Origin: Lycium barbarum
Taxonomy: Eukaryota > Streptophyta > Magnoliopsida > Solanales > Solanaceae
Length of the DNA: 64,000 nucleotides
Direction: 5' to 3'
NCBI RefSeq assembly: GCF_019175385.1
Contig: NC_083339.1
Coordinates: 32,703,637 to 32,767,636 of the forward strand
In this document: piece by piece, positions 21,478 to 34,115 of the stretch
How the letters are laid out: each line of letters begins with the position of its first letter
Position numbering within the stretch: the stretch's first letter is position 1
Translations under genes and position numbers: made by a program
Notes under the pieces: generated by a model
Told to the model about the DNA's origin: nothing
Database searches by the model: none
What the model saw: only the letters and a program-made list of their open reading frames with translations

Positions 21478-23257
21478 GTGCTACCTCAGCTTTCAATGCT
21501 AGAACCCGCTCATCAGGTAACTCATAATCAATATCTAGCTCATCCGAAGGTCTCCCAGCTTTTTCAAGCCGAGAGAGATGGTCAGCGACCTAATTTTCAG
21601 TTCCCTTGTGGTCTTTTACCTCGAAATCGAACTCTTACAACAGCAGTACCTATCTAATCAACCGCAGCTTAGCTTCCTATTTTGCCATCAGATATCTCAA
21701 TGCAGCATGATCAGTGTAAACCACAATTTTAGACCCCAACTGATAGGCCCCAAATTTCTCAAAAGTAAAGACTATAGCAAGCAGCTCTTGCTCAATCACT
21801 GCTTAATTCATCTGAGCCGCATTCAATGTTTTACTGGCATAGTAGAGAGGGTGCATGATTTTATTATGCCTCTAGCCAAGCACAACACCAATAGAAAAAC
21901 CACTCGCTGCACACATCAACTCGAACGACAGAGATCGATCAGGAGAAACAATAATAGGAGATGTGGTCAAACGCTCCTTGAATTCATCGAAAGCCTTTCG
22001 GTACTTCTCGTCAAACTCGAACTTAGCTTATTTGATGAAACGCCTATAGAAACTATCATGTCCCAAGAAACTCCGGACACCATTAACTGAGATAAGTGAA
22101 GGATGTTTTGAAATCACATTAATCTTTTCCTAATAGACCTCAATCCCCTTTTCAGAGATTTTATGCCCAAGAACAATCCCTTCCTTCACCATGAAGTGGC
22201 ACTTTTCCCAATTCAGTACCAGATTAGTCTCTTCACAGTGTTTAAGTACTCGACCCAGATGGTCAAGACAGTCATCAAAAGAATCACCAACCACACAGGA
22301 ATCATTCATAAAGAGCTCAAGAAAGTCTTCCACTATATCAGAAAATATCGACATCATACACCGCTGAAAGGTAGCCGGTGCATTGCAAAGACCGAAGGGC
22401 ATCCTGCTGAAAGCGAATGTCTCATAAAGGCAAGTAAATGTTGTCTTCTCCCGATCCTCAAGGGCGATGTTAATCTAATTATAGCCATAATACCCGTCTA
22501 GGAAGCAATAATAACACTGCCCAGCTAGCCGATCAAGCATCTGATCAATAAAAGGCATAGGAAAGTGCTCTTTCCAAGTAGCAGTGTTGAGCTTGCGATA
22601 GTCCATGCAAATTCTCCAACCTATCACAGTCCTTGTCGCAATCAGGTCATTCTTAGCATTGGGCACCACTGTGATGCTGCCCTTTTTTGGTACATATTGA
22701 ACTGGGCTCACCCATTTGCTGTCAGCAATTGGGTAAACCACTCCGGCATCTAACAACTTTATGATTTCTTTATTTATGAATTCTTGCATGTTTTCATTCA
22801 GTCTCTGTGGATGTTCCACACTCGGCTTGCTATCCTCCTCTAACTGGATTATATGCTCATATATCCGAGAAGGAATCCTCCGAATATCTGTTATTATCCA
22901 ACCAATAGCATGCCTATACTCACGCAATATCTCCAAAAGCCTCTTGATCTGCTCCTCAGTCAATAATGCTGAAACAATCACTGGTAATGTATTATTCAGA
23001 CCAAGGAACTCGTACTTCAAATGTTATGGGAGCTGCTTAAGCTCAAGCTTCCGTGGATCAACGATAGAAGGCTTTGCTGGAGGAGTTGTTCTATTTTCCA
23101 GATCAAGATCAAGCTTCTTTAGGTGGTAAGAATATGAGCCCAACCCAACAAGCGAATTAATCGTCTCCACATAACCCTCCATGTCTTCAGCATCAAAACT
23201 GACAAGAATAGCAGCAAGAGCTTCTCCCAAACTTTCTTCTTTCATTTTGAATTCCAT
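21478..23257 (-). pseudogene. pol: Reverse transcriptase / RNase H pseudogene (Athila, minus strand)
   Basis: Open pieces 23257-23024, 23020-22475 and 22402-22130 together cover the linker and RT fingers and palm. Motifs: LNENMQEFINKEIIKLLDAG, DSKWVSPVQYVPKKGSITVV, FPMPFIDQMLDRLAGQ, FLDGYYGYN, MPFGLCNAPATFQRCM, IVLGHKISEKGIEV. A TAG follows GYN where relatives have CAG. The catalytic FMDD reads FMND, so the enzyme would be dead. RNase H continues to 21478 ([26 protein letters not shown]) with four or more stops. Integrase is absent. Confidence 0.92.
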
Positions 23258-23260
23258 CGC

Positions 23261-23773
23261 TTAATCAACAACATCAAAAGAATCAATCACCGAAATGCTC
23301 TCGTAAGCACTTGGTAACTTCATTCCCTTACTTGCCTGGAAAGTCACCTCTTCATCATTGACTCGAAATTTTATTTCGTTCTTTTCCGAATCCATAAGAG
23401 TCCTTCCCGTGGCAAGGAAAGGTCTCCCCGGAATAATGGGCAACATAAATTGACCAACCCGCACAAGAACATCATCAACCACGCAAACTGGCTGCATAAT
23501 AGATCTATTAGCCATCTGTAATCTCATAGTGGTCGGCCTTGGCATCCCCAAACTTGATTGCTTGTAGATAGCAAGCGGCATTAAATTTATACTCGCCCTA
23601 TTATCACACAGAGCACGAGCAAAATCATGGCACCTAACAGAACAAGGAATGGTGAACGCCCCAGCATCCCCTTTTTTATGGACTGTAGTTGTTGAAATAA
23701 TGGAACTCACAGTGTGAGTAAAACTCATGGTTTCATGTTGCACCATCATTTTCTTGGTCAACAGGTCTTTCAA
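23261..23773 (-). pseudogene. pol: Aspartic protease region (Athila, minus strand)
   Basis: A 170-codon open piece carries GAFTIPCSVRCHDFARALCD, ASINLMPLAIYKQ and GRPFLATGRTLMD, the protease signature of Athila elements. Relatives have DLGAS at the active site; this copy has DNRAS, so the glycine next to the catalytic aspartate region is arginine. About 16 residues between FMLPI and IPGRPF, which in relatives include the ILDCEVD stretch, are missing. Both changes argue for an inactive protease. A stop separates it from the upstream gag frame. Confidence 0.88.
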
Positions 23774-23808
23774 GTACTAGCAAAATCGGGCATCTCCTGG
23801 ACAACATC

Positions 23809-25585
23809 TTAGAATGGAAAGTTCAGAGATAACTGCTTTAGCTGATCATAAGATTTCTCGAACTTAGCATCTTCCTTCTTCTTCACGAACCTTTGAGGAA
23901 AGGGAGGTTTAGATTTGAAAAGCTGAGTCAAAGGGAAGAGAGCCCCTTTTACAGTCTGCTTGCTCTTATCATCAGCCACCTCCGAACTTTCTGGAATATC
24001 ACCAACTTTCTCTTTACTAGGCATCTCATCAACAGTAATTGGTGCATTAGACTGCACCTCTTCCTCTTCATTAATTGGCTCGAGATCAACAACCTTCTTT
24101 TTAACACCATGAAGTATTTTACCACTTGGAGTACTAATATCAAACACACAGTGTACACCGCTTCCCCCATTCTTCGAATTCGGAATAATGTCACTAGGAA
24201 GTCCTCCCTTTTTAGGAGGGTGCTACTCTCTAGAAATATCACGCATCTGTGACCCGAGCTTTTGAATAACTTTTGTATGAGATACCACTATTTCCGTTAG
24301 CCCAGATAACATCTTTTCAGACTTGGTTTGATTTTCCAGAACCTTCTCAAGCATTGCCTCCAACCTCGAACTACCTTGATCGTTTGACTGCCCTTGTAGT
24401 GAATGTATGGATTGGAACTTCTTTTTCCGAAGTTGTTGTTGTTGTTGTTGTTGTAGTTCCCTTGGTTCGAACCACCATAATTGTTGCTATAGTTCCCTTG
24501 GTTGTTGTTGTATACACCTTGCCCCTGCTGAGGTCTCCGTTGATTTCAATTCTGATTCTGATAACCCCCTTGGATGTCCCTCTTGAGAGCATAGTTATCA
24601 TAATTAATATCCTCGACTTGCATAGGAGGTCCCTCGTGAAATGTACCTTCTTGGACTTGGTACATCCCATTCGGCATACTTGAATTGTCTTCGCAAACGT
24701 TTACCTTCGTAGTCTCTCTCTCATCAAACTTCTTCGTCAGCAAAGAAATATTCGTTGCAAGCTGAGCCAATGTCTGCTGAGTATCCTGATTCTCTTTCAC
24801 CATATTCTGGATCGTGACATTCCTATAGAGTACACTATCAGAATTGTTCGAGTGCCAAGCCTGATTGTCCGTAGTCAATCTGTTAAGTATATTGGTAACT
24901 CACGTGCAAGATTTATCCATGAAACATCCATGAGCTGCGTTGTTTGCAATTGACTGCGTTATAGGATCCAGCCATCGGTAGACCTTCTCCATTAATATGT
25001 TCTTTGAAAAACCATGACTCGGAAACTTCTATAAATGTTATTTAAATCTCTCCCATGCTTCGTATAATTGTTCCCCTTGTCGCTGCTTGAATTCATAGTT
25101 TTTGTCACGGATCTTAGCCTTCTTGCTAGGAGGATACCATTTCTTGAGAAAGACAGCTACCATCTCTGCCCATGTAGTAATAGAATTCCGGGATAGCTTC
25201 TCGAACCATGTTCTTGCTTCTCCAGCTAAGGAATATTTGAAAAGCCTCAGCCGAATAGCATCTTGTGTAACATTTTTTTTTGGATGTGATCAGCATATAT
25301 ATCCACAAAGTTCTGCAAATGTCGTTGAGGATCATTATCGGTAGAGTTTCGAAAGTAACCCTAAAGCTTCAACAACTAGTAGAGAGAGGAGTAAATTTTG
25401 ACACTTGTAGCTCCAACTCGAGAATGAACAATAGCAGATGCATAGTCCTCCTCATCAATCAGATCAGCAAATACATTCTCCTCTTTTGCATCAATCGGGG
25501 GGTCATGAAGTTGACCACCCTGATTACCAGGTGCAGCACATTGATTTCGTATAACCATGATCACCTGGTTCACAAGGAATAACAA
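23809..25585 (-). pseudogene. gag: gag pseudogene (Athila, minus strand)
   Basis: The N-terminal frame (from about 25558) reads MVIRNQCAAPGNQGGQLHD then ENVFADLIDEEDYAS. The core gag domain follows in two frames: DNDPQRHLQNFVDIYADH, then after an A9 run (about 25276) a frameshift into AIRLRLFKYSLAGEARTWFE and ITTWAEMVAVFLKKWYPP, typical of the plant Retrotrans_gag domain. A further piece (24878-24546) has LAQLATNISLLTKKFDE, a likely coiled stretch, and an Asn/Tyr/Gly/Gln-rich tail. The last open piece (24147-23809) is acidic. A (TTG)n run at about 24432-24452 encodes a low-complexity stretch. Gag would form the particle shell; this copy is broken. Confidence 0.85.
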
Positions 25586-25655
25586 ACAAGGTGTGATGGA
25601 ATAAGAAAAAGACCTTAATCAAAGCAAGCACTATTTAGTAATTTTAAAACCATAT

Positions 25656-25673
25656 TCCCCAGCAACGACGCCA
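25656..25673 (-). promoter_or_regulatory. Primer-binding site, minus-strand Athila (Asp tRNA type)
   Basis: On the minus strand this reads TGGCGTCGTTGCTGGGGA, close to TGGCGCCGTTGCCGGGGA, the sequence complementary to plant Asp tRNA used by Athila elements. It sits between gag and the LTR and confirms lineage and orientation. Confidence 0.82.
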
Positions 25674-25677
25674 AAAA

Positions 25678-26119
25678 TCATAATGCTTACTTTTGATTGA
25701 TTGGAATTGAAAGAAAGTAATTGCAATTGTTTGTTGTCCCAAAAATCTTCAAGAACTATGAGTATTCAATGCTAAGGGAAGGTAATACTAAAAACTGATT
25801 CGTGTCTTGCACAAAACCCTATGAGAACTATTTATAAGGTCTAGAAATAAGAAAAAATAATTATTATAAAATAACTGTCGACGGTCAAAGTGCGGGACAT
25901 ACTTCAAAGTACGTCCCGTACATTCCAAGTACAGGCTAGCTCTGCTTAATGCAATCTCAAAGTACGAGCTCAAGGTGCGGGCCCTACTTCAAAGTACGAT
26001 CCGTCTTTTTTGCCCGTCCTTGGCCTCTAATTTTCAGTATTATCTAGAATTTGAAAGCGACGGACGGGATGGAAGTGCGGGCCGTACTTCAAAGTGTGGC
26101 TCGTCCTTTGCCCAATTTT
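25678..26119 (-). repeat. Partial 5' LTR of minus-strand Athila with GTAC-palindrome array
   Basis: The LTR end adjoins the primer site. From about 25878 to 26108 it has inverted repeats of the type GTACTTCAAAGTAC and GTGCGGGACATACTTC. It is cut at 26120-26124 (TCAAC) by solo LTR S3 and should resume at 35930, but I cannot place its outer end. Confidence 0.6.
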
Positions 26120-27200
26120 TCAACTGTTACACCTCGCAGTTCGGACGTTGAGTTCCGTAGGTGTTAACTGCTTAATTGTGAACACTGAAGTGATATGTGC
26201 CTATTTTATGGTTGTAAGGGTTTAAGATCATGTATGAGAAGTAACAAAAGGAATGGCGGGCAAGTGAATCAAGGAAATTAAGTTTGTCGGACTTTGGAGA
26301 AAATATGAGGAGCAATTTTTGCCCAACTTGGAGGAAGAATATCTTTTAGTATATGGTGAGTTTTGAGACAAAGCAAAGCCCAGAGTGAAGTTCATGAAGT
26401 CCAGTTCCCAACGCAACAAATCACTCCTCTATAGGACATTCGGGTAAGGAGATATGGACGTTACAAGTTGGGATGGCAGGCAAGGAAATTAGCCTGCGCG
26501 GACGCTCCAGGGAGTGGCGCGAACGCGTAGGAGACCAAGGGCCAACTCAGTGCGAACGCGCCACCACAGGGCACGAACGCGCTGAGCAAATTTTAGGCTC
26601 GGGTCAGGGATGAAGATTATATGATCTGAGTATAAGAATATGTATAGATATGACATTCGGAGACCATATGGTGTAAATCAGGTAGTACGTTACTCGATGG
26701 AAGCCCTCGTTACTGCAAGCTAAGCGGGGCCCACATGCCGAGGTTTTATAAAGGACATATGAAGATATATATGAGTAGTACATGGAAAGTTGAGCAAGTC
26801 CTAAGAAGGACTCCTAAGCCAAATATGGGCATAGGCCCTCCAAAAGGACGATTTAAGGAAATATTTTCGGATGATCTAACTTGGAGGGGCCAAAATGATA
26901 TTATAAGTTTGGAATTTAGAAAAACACCTAGAATGAACGTTGTAGATAATTGAAAGGGATTTCCAACCATATGTCATGGGACCTCCCACGACATTGGGAT
27001 CTAGAGTTATGACCTTTTTATTTAACAAATGCGCAGACAGAAAATTTAAGCCAGCGCGAACGCGCCAGAAGGCACCACGATCGCGCTGAACTATTTTAGA
27101 GGCGGTGCAGGCAGATTCTGGAGCTTTAGTTAAAGGGGCCAACCCCCCATTTTCTTCACCAAACACCCCAAAAACCTCTCCAAAAATCTGGAGACTTCTC

Positions 27201-27232
27201 CCCAACCCCCCCTCCCCCCCCCCCCCCTCCCC
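27201..27232. repeat. C-rich homopolymer run
   Basis: Runs of C interrupted by a few T, inside the transcribed part of LTR S3. A similar C run lies at 37554-37570. Such runs are unstable in copying and sequencing. Confidence 0.9.
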
Positions 27233-28983
27233 AAGCCAACTTTTAACCCAAACCAGGTATAATTTCCAAATTCCGGTCCAGATAGCATATGGTTATTGTT
27301 GCAGAATCATATAGAGGTGTGTTGTGACCTAAAATTAGGGTGGAAAATTGAAGATACAATAATATTAACGAGAGAAAGGTATGGATCTCTTTCTATTTAT
27401 GTTGATATTGACTTATTTACAAAGATAGAACGATTAAATGGTTGTATAGTGAATTGATTAGTTATGGAAGTTGGAAAATAGCGTGTGGGCTGTTTTATGG
27501 AATACCTTGATGTGGGAAATGACATTATTGATGTTGGTATTATTGTTGTTGTTGGTTGTTGAATTATAAATTCGGGTTAGGCAAATAAACAGGGGAGATG
27601 CTGCCCGAATTTTGGCAGATTTTAAGGAGGTTTAATTTGAAGGTTTAGGACAAGTGTATGAAGGTGAGCCTAACAATAGTGTGAATGGTTTTATATGTAG
27701 ATTTCAAGACACGAGGTAGATTGGAAAGTCGAGAAGCGAGCTTCCAGGTATGTTAAGGCTCGTCCCTTTCTTTCAAAGGCATGATTTCTATGTTTTGATT
27801 CCATACATGACATCCATAATATTTTTACTCCTAGCAATGCCAGAAGTCTATAGTTTCTGAAAAATCTTACGATGACTCCAATCTTAGAGATTTTCAAGCC
27901 TAAGTTTCTAGATGATTTCATGACGTGACTGAGTGTGCTATATAATATATGGCCTCAGCTTATGTCTGAGTGTGCTATGGCCTCAGCTTATGTCTGAGCG
28001 TGCTATATAACACATGGCCTCGGTTTATGTTATGGATCATTCAAAGTGATACATGAGAGTGGTGATGATTATGGTAGTGATGAAGGTCCTTATTATCTAA
28101 ACGAACCCAGCAAATAAACGAACTCCAAAGACTCTATTCCTAGACAGTGTAGGAGTATTCGTATTTTTTACCTCTCAAATCCCGAAGGGGCATCCATAGG
28201 TTGTGCAATTTCATAATGTTGCCTAATTCCTGACGGGGACATTCAAAGGGTTTTCTCTTTCCTATGCATTTTACATTTAAATTTTAGAGTCTCGAAGGAG
28301 ACAAATGAAAAGGGGAAGAAGTTCCCGTTTTGCATTAAAGTTTCTCCGAAGGGAGTCTTTTAATGGTTTTCAACGATTTTTAGACATTTCCATATTTACA
28401 TACATGCACGACATCATTTCATGGGGAAGGGAAAAGGGCTAAGGCGTTATATACGCAAACCACCTGATCAGTTGGTATACGATGATTATGATGCCCGAAG
28501 GGGCCATTATGCTATTATGCCCGAAGGGTCTGTGAGCAGGGTGAAGGCATGACCAAAAATTTGTTGCTTCCATAGCCATGGCCGTGAGTTGCCATGGCTA
28601 GGAGCTCTTATCTCCTTCAACTTAATTGTGACTTGTGGAAATGAATTGTGAGTCATTAAACAAGAATTTATATGTTGCCTTAAAAGTGGACACATGTCCA
28701 ACCAAAGTGACATGTGTCCAACCATGACATGTCATCTTTCATGACCCAATTATATTTGTCCATGTATTGTAGTGGGGTCAACTTTAATAATCTAATCACA
28801 ATTAATTAATCCCTAATCTCAATTAATAATATTTTTTTACACTAAATAAAATTTATAAACAATTAATTCTAATTTAGAAATTAAAAATTAAGGGTTCCTA
28901 TTCCGTGTCCGGGAAGGGCCCGTCTTTAACTCGCGTCGATTCCTTTGCGAATAACTTGACGTATAAAAATACGGGGTATAACA

Positions 28984-29018
28984 TCCTTCCCCCCTCTAGA
29001 ACATTCGTCCTCGAATGT
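28984..29018 (-). promoter_or_regulatory. Polypurine tract with palindrome, element C
   Basis: On the minus strand: CATTCGAGGACGAATG, then TTCTAGAGGGGGGAAGGA, abutting the LTR start TGTTATACCCCG at 28983. It fixes the element's orientation and the 3' LTR boundary. Confidence 0.88.
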
Positions 29019-30733
29019 TGAACTGATCCTGAATTCCCAATTATTTCTCAAGTGTCCTCTTAGTTAATTATGCCCTTCACGTACCTCATTCCGGTAATAT
29101 ATCTTCTCCCTGTTGCTTCCCGAGGTAGTAACTCCATGCCACTGCCTTACTCTCCTCTTTATTTCGCAGTTGGTTGTCAGTTGTATTGCGAGTTGTTCTG
29201 CTGAAGTGTTACTATCTTTCTTATCTGCATACTGTTCAGTTGTACAACCATTAATTCATTCAGACTTGTACTCATGGTGCATGTAGTCATGATTCGACTC
29301 TTTCTTTTTCTATTGTTATTCCCTTAAGATGACGTATCGTTCACTCCACTTTACCTCCCTATCTTTAAACAAGATCTTGTAATGCGCAGACGTCTTTCAT
29401 TGATTCATTAGACTTTACTATTCCTGGAGTATTGCATGGCTCTGGTAACTTGTGAACCTTCGCAGGTTCTACGAGTAAAACGAAATTTCCCAGAGGGTAA
29501 CATTTTTCCACTCCAATATCCTTGCTTTAATCTGTTGTTATAGTCTGTATTCTGGAATCCTCAGCATCATGTGTCACCTTCTGACTTTCTTTTAAGGGTC
29601 TTTGACTATCATTTGTTTTTACTCTTGATCTCGATCCTTAGGATTGGCTATCAAATAGCGCTAGGGTTCCCTCATGTTATAACTTTACTGCCCTCTAGTA
29701 ACCAGTAACCCGCTTGTTCTAATTGTCTCGGTTAAATCATTTCGTAATTTCCCTTAACGTAACTGACACTACTTTAGGCATATTATCTCGTGTCGTTTCT
29801 CTATTTTTGACTCAAATTCTTCTATTGCCCCTTTGCTCAAATTTGCTCTTAGCTCTCCTATCACGCATCCTATTGCAATCTTTACACAAGTATGTGTAGG
29901 TGCTCAAATCAGTCTAGTAAATACCTTAGCGTTGCCTCGCTAACCTTTATGCAGACTCTATATCCTTCTCTTATATTTTTCAACTGATATCAAGGCTCAA
30001 CTATGGCTTTTGCCCTCAGTACAAATTATATCTCTGTAGTTTTGGCCTCAACCCATCTTACACCTTTCTTGGGTGTACCCAAAATATTGCAACCGCATTG
30101 TTGTTACTGAATTCTTACTCTTCTTATCAAGTACTCACGTGGCCTCGTTCTTAGTATACAAGTATTTGTAAGTTGCATAACTATTCTTGTACAATTTGTA
30201 CAAAATGCATCCACTCTTAGTCATGGTCTTTCCTCCTCCTGGCTTATTCTGCTCTGCATATCTTATTGTACTATTACTCACTAGCTGTCTATTTCGCCAT
30301 ACTTTTTCCCCTTCCTCTATTCACCATTTGATTTTCTCATATCCTACTATATGAGAGATTTCCTATTCTTTTTCCTTTGCTACTTATGTATCGCAATATC
30401 CTTAGCCAATCACTCCGTTGTCAACATCTTAACCTCTAATCCAGTATAGCCCTGTTATTCTTTATAATATCCTTTTAAGTTACTCGTTGCCATTTTCTTG
30501 TCGTATTCTTCCTTTTTATAAGTCTCCACTTTCTGATGTCATATTGTCCAAGGTCTTTACCAATAATCCTCAGCACTGTCTCAAATACCGTCTTGGCTTT
30601 TATCTGTTTATTGCTGGCCTTCAAATCTCACTAATTTGGTTCAGCAAGGGATCTCACTTGAAGTTTAAGTACTCACATTAAACGTGTTGCAGTACCAGTT
30701 GATTTCATCTTACACTTGCATTTTTCTCATCCG

Positions 30734-30751
30734 CTTCCCCCCTTTAGGGTG
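30734..30751 (-). promoter_or_regulatory. Central polypurine-tract-like motif, element C
   Basis: The minus strand reads CACCCTAAAGGGGGGAAG, about 1750 bases before the terminal tract. It has the C-run, AT core and G-run arrangement seen in the other interiors, though the C arm is short. Confidence 0.4.
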
Positions 30752-33370
30752 TACCTACATCATTATCTATTTATATTCCGCTCTATGCCTCCATTTCCAA
30801 CTTCCTATGATTCTTTTTCCAATACATTTGGTATACTGCACCATATCCATGTCTTCTTTTATATCGTCTATAACTTAGATTACCCAGGTATGAAACCCTA
30901 ACACAATCACGAGGCGATGAGAACTCTCGATATATAGTACAAAATCTTATCTGATGGTTGGTACTCGAGTAATGTAATTAATGTAGCAATTTGTCCAAAG
31001 CCACATTCCATTTATTCCGATCAGTGATTAGCTAGTGCTTATAGCCGTTTCAAATTCTCCATTCGGTAGCACTTATATTCTAATGATAAGTGTCCCAAGC
31101 TTTTCTATACACCATTTTTACCCCAACGGATATCATCTGTTTCTTCTAATAAATTCACAATACATCAGTTGTTTCGCAAATCCGCAATCCTTGTCCTTTA
31201 AGGATTTCACCATTTCCAAGGTGAAGTCATACACATGCAGTACTCCTTTATGCCTTATGCTCTTTCACCCTTGTTGTATACCCAACGCTAACTTCTAACT
31301 TACTCAAGATCATATCAAATTTGTCTTAGTAGTGGTCTTGTCTTATCACCTTCTCGTCATACTACCCTTAGGTTCGTAGCTATATATTTCCCTTTTGTCC
31401 TATACTCATACTTAATTAATTACATATGTCTTGAGTGCTTCCTTTAGTATTCCTTTCATTCCTCCAATCTATGTCCATCTTTTATTTTATGCACGAGGAA
31501 TCTCATGCTACTCCTGTATCCTTTGGAAAACACTACCTCTACGTAACCCCTTGCTCATTTTCAAAACACATCCTGTTCATTCCTATTTGTTCTTATCATA
31601 CCCGTCATTTCTGGCATTCATTCTGTCTCGTTGCTCATCTTCCTTTAGGTTGGTCTTTCACAATTCTGTCGCTTATTTTACTCCTTTTCTTAGCTATACA
31701 CGTCATAATGCATCGCTATACCATATTCCCACTCGCTTTCTTCTTATGTTCTTCTTGCTATTAACTTCTTCTCTCCCTGTGCTCGCTTTCACTTTCGTTA
31801 CCACTTGACTTTTATTCTGAACCTTCCCTATAGAACTTGGTAAGTCTTCCTTATTCGTTCTATATTTGCTTTTCCGTTTCCCAGTAATCACATCTTATTC
31901 TTTAGTTACTTCCCTGCTAGGCTTTACTCATTTCTATAGCAATCCTTATGGTATTCACATTGTATCCTGTTCGTAATCTATCCTATAATGTAATACTTCT
32001 TAATCTTATCCACGATTCTTACTATGTTTTAATTACACTCTATGGACTAGGCGTACTTAACCCTTCACCCTTTTCTGATCAATTTTATCCTTAATATCTC
32101 ACAAGTTGTCTTATCAACACCTTCATGATTTGGTATGACTCTTCCTCCTCTGTACTTTTGTCTCAATAATACTTCTATTCCTTTTTAACTATAAACTCAT
32201 CGTAATTTACCCCTACTTATCGGTTCACTCGATACCCTTATAAAATGTTCTGTTATGAGTTGCCACCTTTTTCTAAATCATCCCTTAGTATCACAAGCCC
32301 TTCCGAATCATCCTAGCATTTCACCAACACCATATGAAATACATGATCCTAGACAGCCCACAAGTTTAAGTTTTCCTTCTACAAATTCCATCTCCAATTA
32401 GTTGGTTAAGAACTAATAAAGGTTACTATAAAGCATTCTCCAACCACCACCAGAAGAAAACTAGAATCTGGCAAGCACCACAGGACTTCTTAGTGCTTGA
32501 TTCACATAGTTTACCTCCAGGTTTATTCTTGAGTCGTGAACGAATTGTTTAGTTCATAAACTACTTGTTGTATGCTTTGTACTCTTCCAATAAGGTTAAA
32601 CTTAATTACCGGACGTTTTTTCCTTTCAACATAAGCCTTTTTCCAAGGCGAAAAATGTGGCTGGAAAGTATTCTGGTCCATTCAAATGAATTCCCAACTT
32701 TGCTGCCCATATATGCTTTTTCGAAATAAAATTTCCCAAGTAAAAATGGTGCCCTTTACGAACGACATGGAGGGTATCTCTTAAAACTTTAATCCAATAT
32801 AATAAATTTACCCTTTCGGTATTGACTTTCAAGACATATTATGAACCTATATCTCATTCTCTTCTTTTTCCTATTCCTGGGAAAATTTAGGCAGAGTTTC
32901 CTCTGTATTTCTTACTATCCCAGAACCTGCGCGCAGGAAATACCAACAATGCCTCACAGGGCCAACATATGTACACATATATCATATCGTATCATAGCCA
33001 CACAGGGCTCCCAATTTCCAGAAAAAGTATAAAGGTGTCGGGACTTACCTCACATATCGCACCTCGAGACGTACTTGATCCTTTGACGATCTGTTCTGCT
33101 ATACTTTTCTATCCACCTCCTCTTTCATCCTCCAACTTAACGTTTCAATCATGTTTCAATATTCTTACCTTATCCAACATGTCTCTTTTGCACCGTAACT
33201 TACCTGTGTACCTTGTAACTGTCAATATCATCGGTCGCTTTCTTCTGTCGATGTCGTTCTTCAGCTAAAATCAAAAGTTAGTATAAGGAATTCAATTTCC
33301 TATGGCTGGGCTCTATCGCACAATATTAGATATGAAAGAAAGGTAACATCCTAAATGTCCTGTAGCTTCC

Positions 33371-33406
33371 TGTTTATAGATGTGGTGCACAACACACCGA
33401 TAAACA
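33371..33406 (-). ncRNA. Leader hairpin with self-complementary loop, element C
   Basis: TGTTTAT (33371-33377) pairs with ATAAACA (33400-33406), and the apical part holds GTGCAC (33385-33390), its own reverse complement. It lies about 45-55 bases inside the primer site, as in B, D and F. Confidence 0.75.
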
Positions 33407-33450
33407 AGACTCTACTAGACACGGTCTGTAGACACTCCGAGGACGAACTT

Positions 33451-33461
33451 CTCTGATACCA
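33451..33461 (-). promoter_or_regulatory. Primer-binding site, element C
   Basis: The minus strand reads TGGTATCAGAG four bases after the LTR end (33466): the initiator Met tRNA type, as in B, D and F. Confidence 0.88.
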
Positions 33462-33874
33462 CTTTTGTCACGACCCAACCCCGTGGGCCATGACTAGTGT
33501 CTGAACTGGGCACCCGTATACGAACCTATTACATATAATCAAACTGAATCTATGAATAATATGGAATCTTGCAAAAGAACTCCAACGGTTCATAACGTCA
33601 TCATATATGTATAGTCAGATAGACTGTCTCCTGAGGAGTCACAACTGATCAAATCATAAAATGATACGCAAGCCGACAAGGCTGGCACTACACATCAATA
33701 TCATGTCATATGCAAGCCGACAAGGTGCCACTACAGACGGATATCATATCATAGCACATCGTATAGGCACAGCTGAACAGAACCCATACACAACCCACAC
33801 ATATGTCTACAGACCTTTAAGGGTACGAATAGTGAAATATGACGGGACAGGGCCCCATCATACCCCTGGATAAC

Positions 33875-33880
<6 letters not shown>

Positions 33881-33945
<65 letters not shown>
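33881..33945. repeat. (TA)n microsatellite
   Basis: About 65 bases of alternating TA in the LTR of element C. Overlapping Tyr-Ile frames are artefacts of it. Confidence 0.95.
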
Positions 33946-33950
<5 letters not shown>

Positions 33951-34049
33951 AGATTCAAACCAAAAGTATAGACTCCGGAACAACGGAGCTCTCCAAGACA
34001 GCAGAAAGGGAACCCTAAGCTGGCGGATCACCAAAGCGAGTAGCTGCAC

Positions 34050-34115
34050 CTGCGGGCATGAAATGCAACCCCCCTCCCCCCCGAAGAAAGGGGGTCAGTA
34101 TGAAATATTTACTGA
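34050..34115 (-). promoter_or_regulatory. Three-hairpin LTR module, copy 5
   Basis: CTGC (34050-34053) with GCAA (34065-34068, one wobble), a C run ending at 34082 with GGGGG (34090-34094), and TCAGTA (34095-34100) with TACTGA (34110-34115). The C arm has expanded to about a dozen bases, with one T interruption. Confidence 0.7.

Larger units (their letters stand above)
21478..26119 (-). mobile_element. Athila-type Ty3/gypsy remnant, minus strand (5' LTR part, PBS, gag, protease, RT, RNase H)
   Basis: Read right to left: part of a 5' LTR (25678-26119, cut by solo LTR S3), an Asp-tRNA type primer site, gag, protease, RT and RNase H ending abruptly at about 21478. Integrase and the 3' LTR are missing. 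All domains carry stops or frameshifts. Its RT is close to that of the + strand copy, so both belong to one family, but catalytic mutations differ, so they decayed separately. Confidence 0.85.

Noticed and set aside
24273..24683. 136-codon + strand frame over the Athila gag
   Set aside because: It is the antisense shadow of the Asn/Gly/Gln-rich gag tail, and its Val run comes from the (TTG)n tract.
31431..31808. 125-codon + strand frame in element C with hydrophobic segments
   Set aside because: It lies in a pyrimidine-rich interior antisense to the element. The Phe/Leu/Ser composition follows from base composition, and there is no start context or homology I recognise.
33749..34049. Ile-Tyr repeat frames
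   Set aside because: Produced by the (TA)n microsatellite at 33881-33945.
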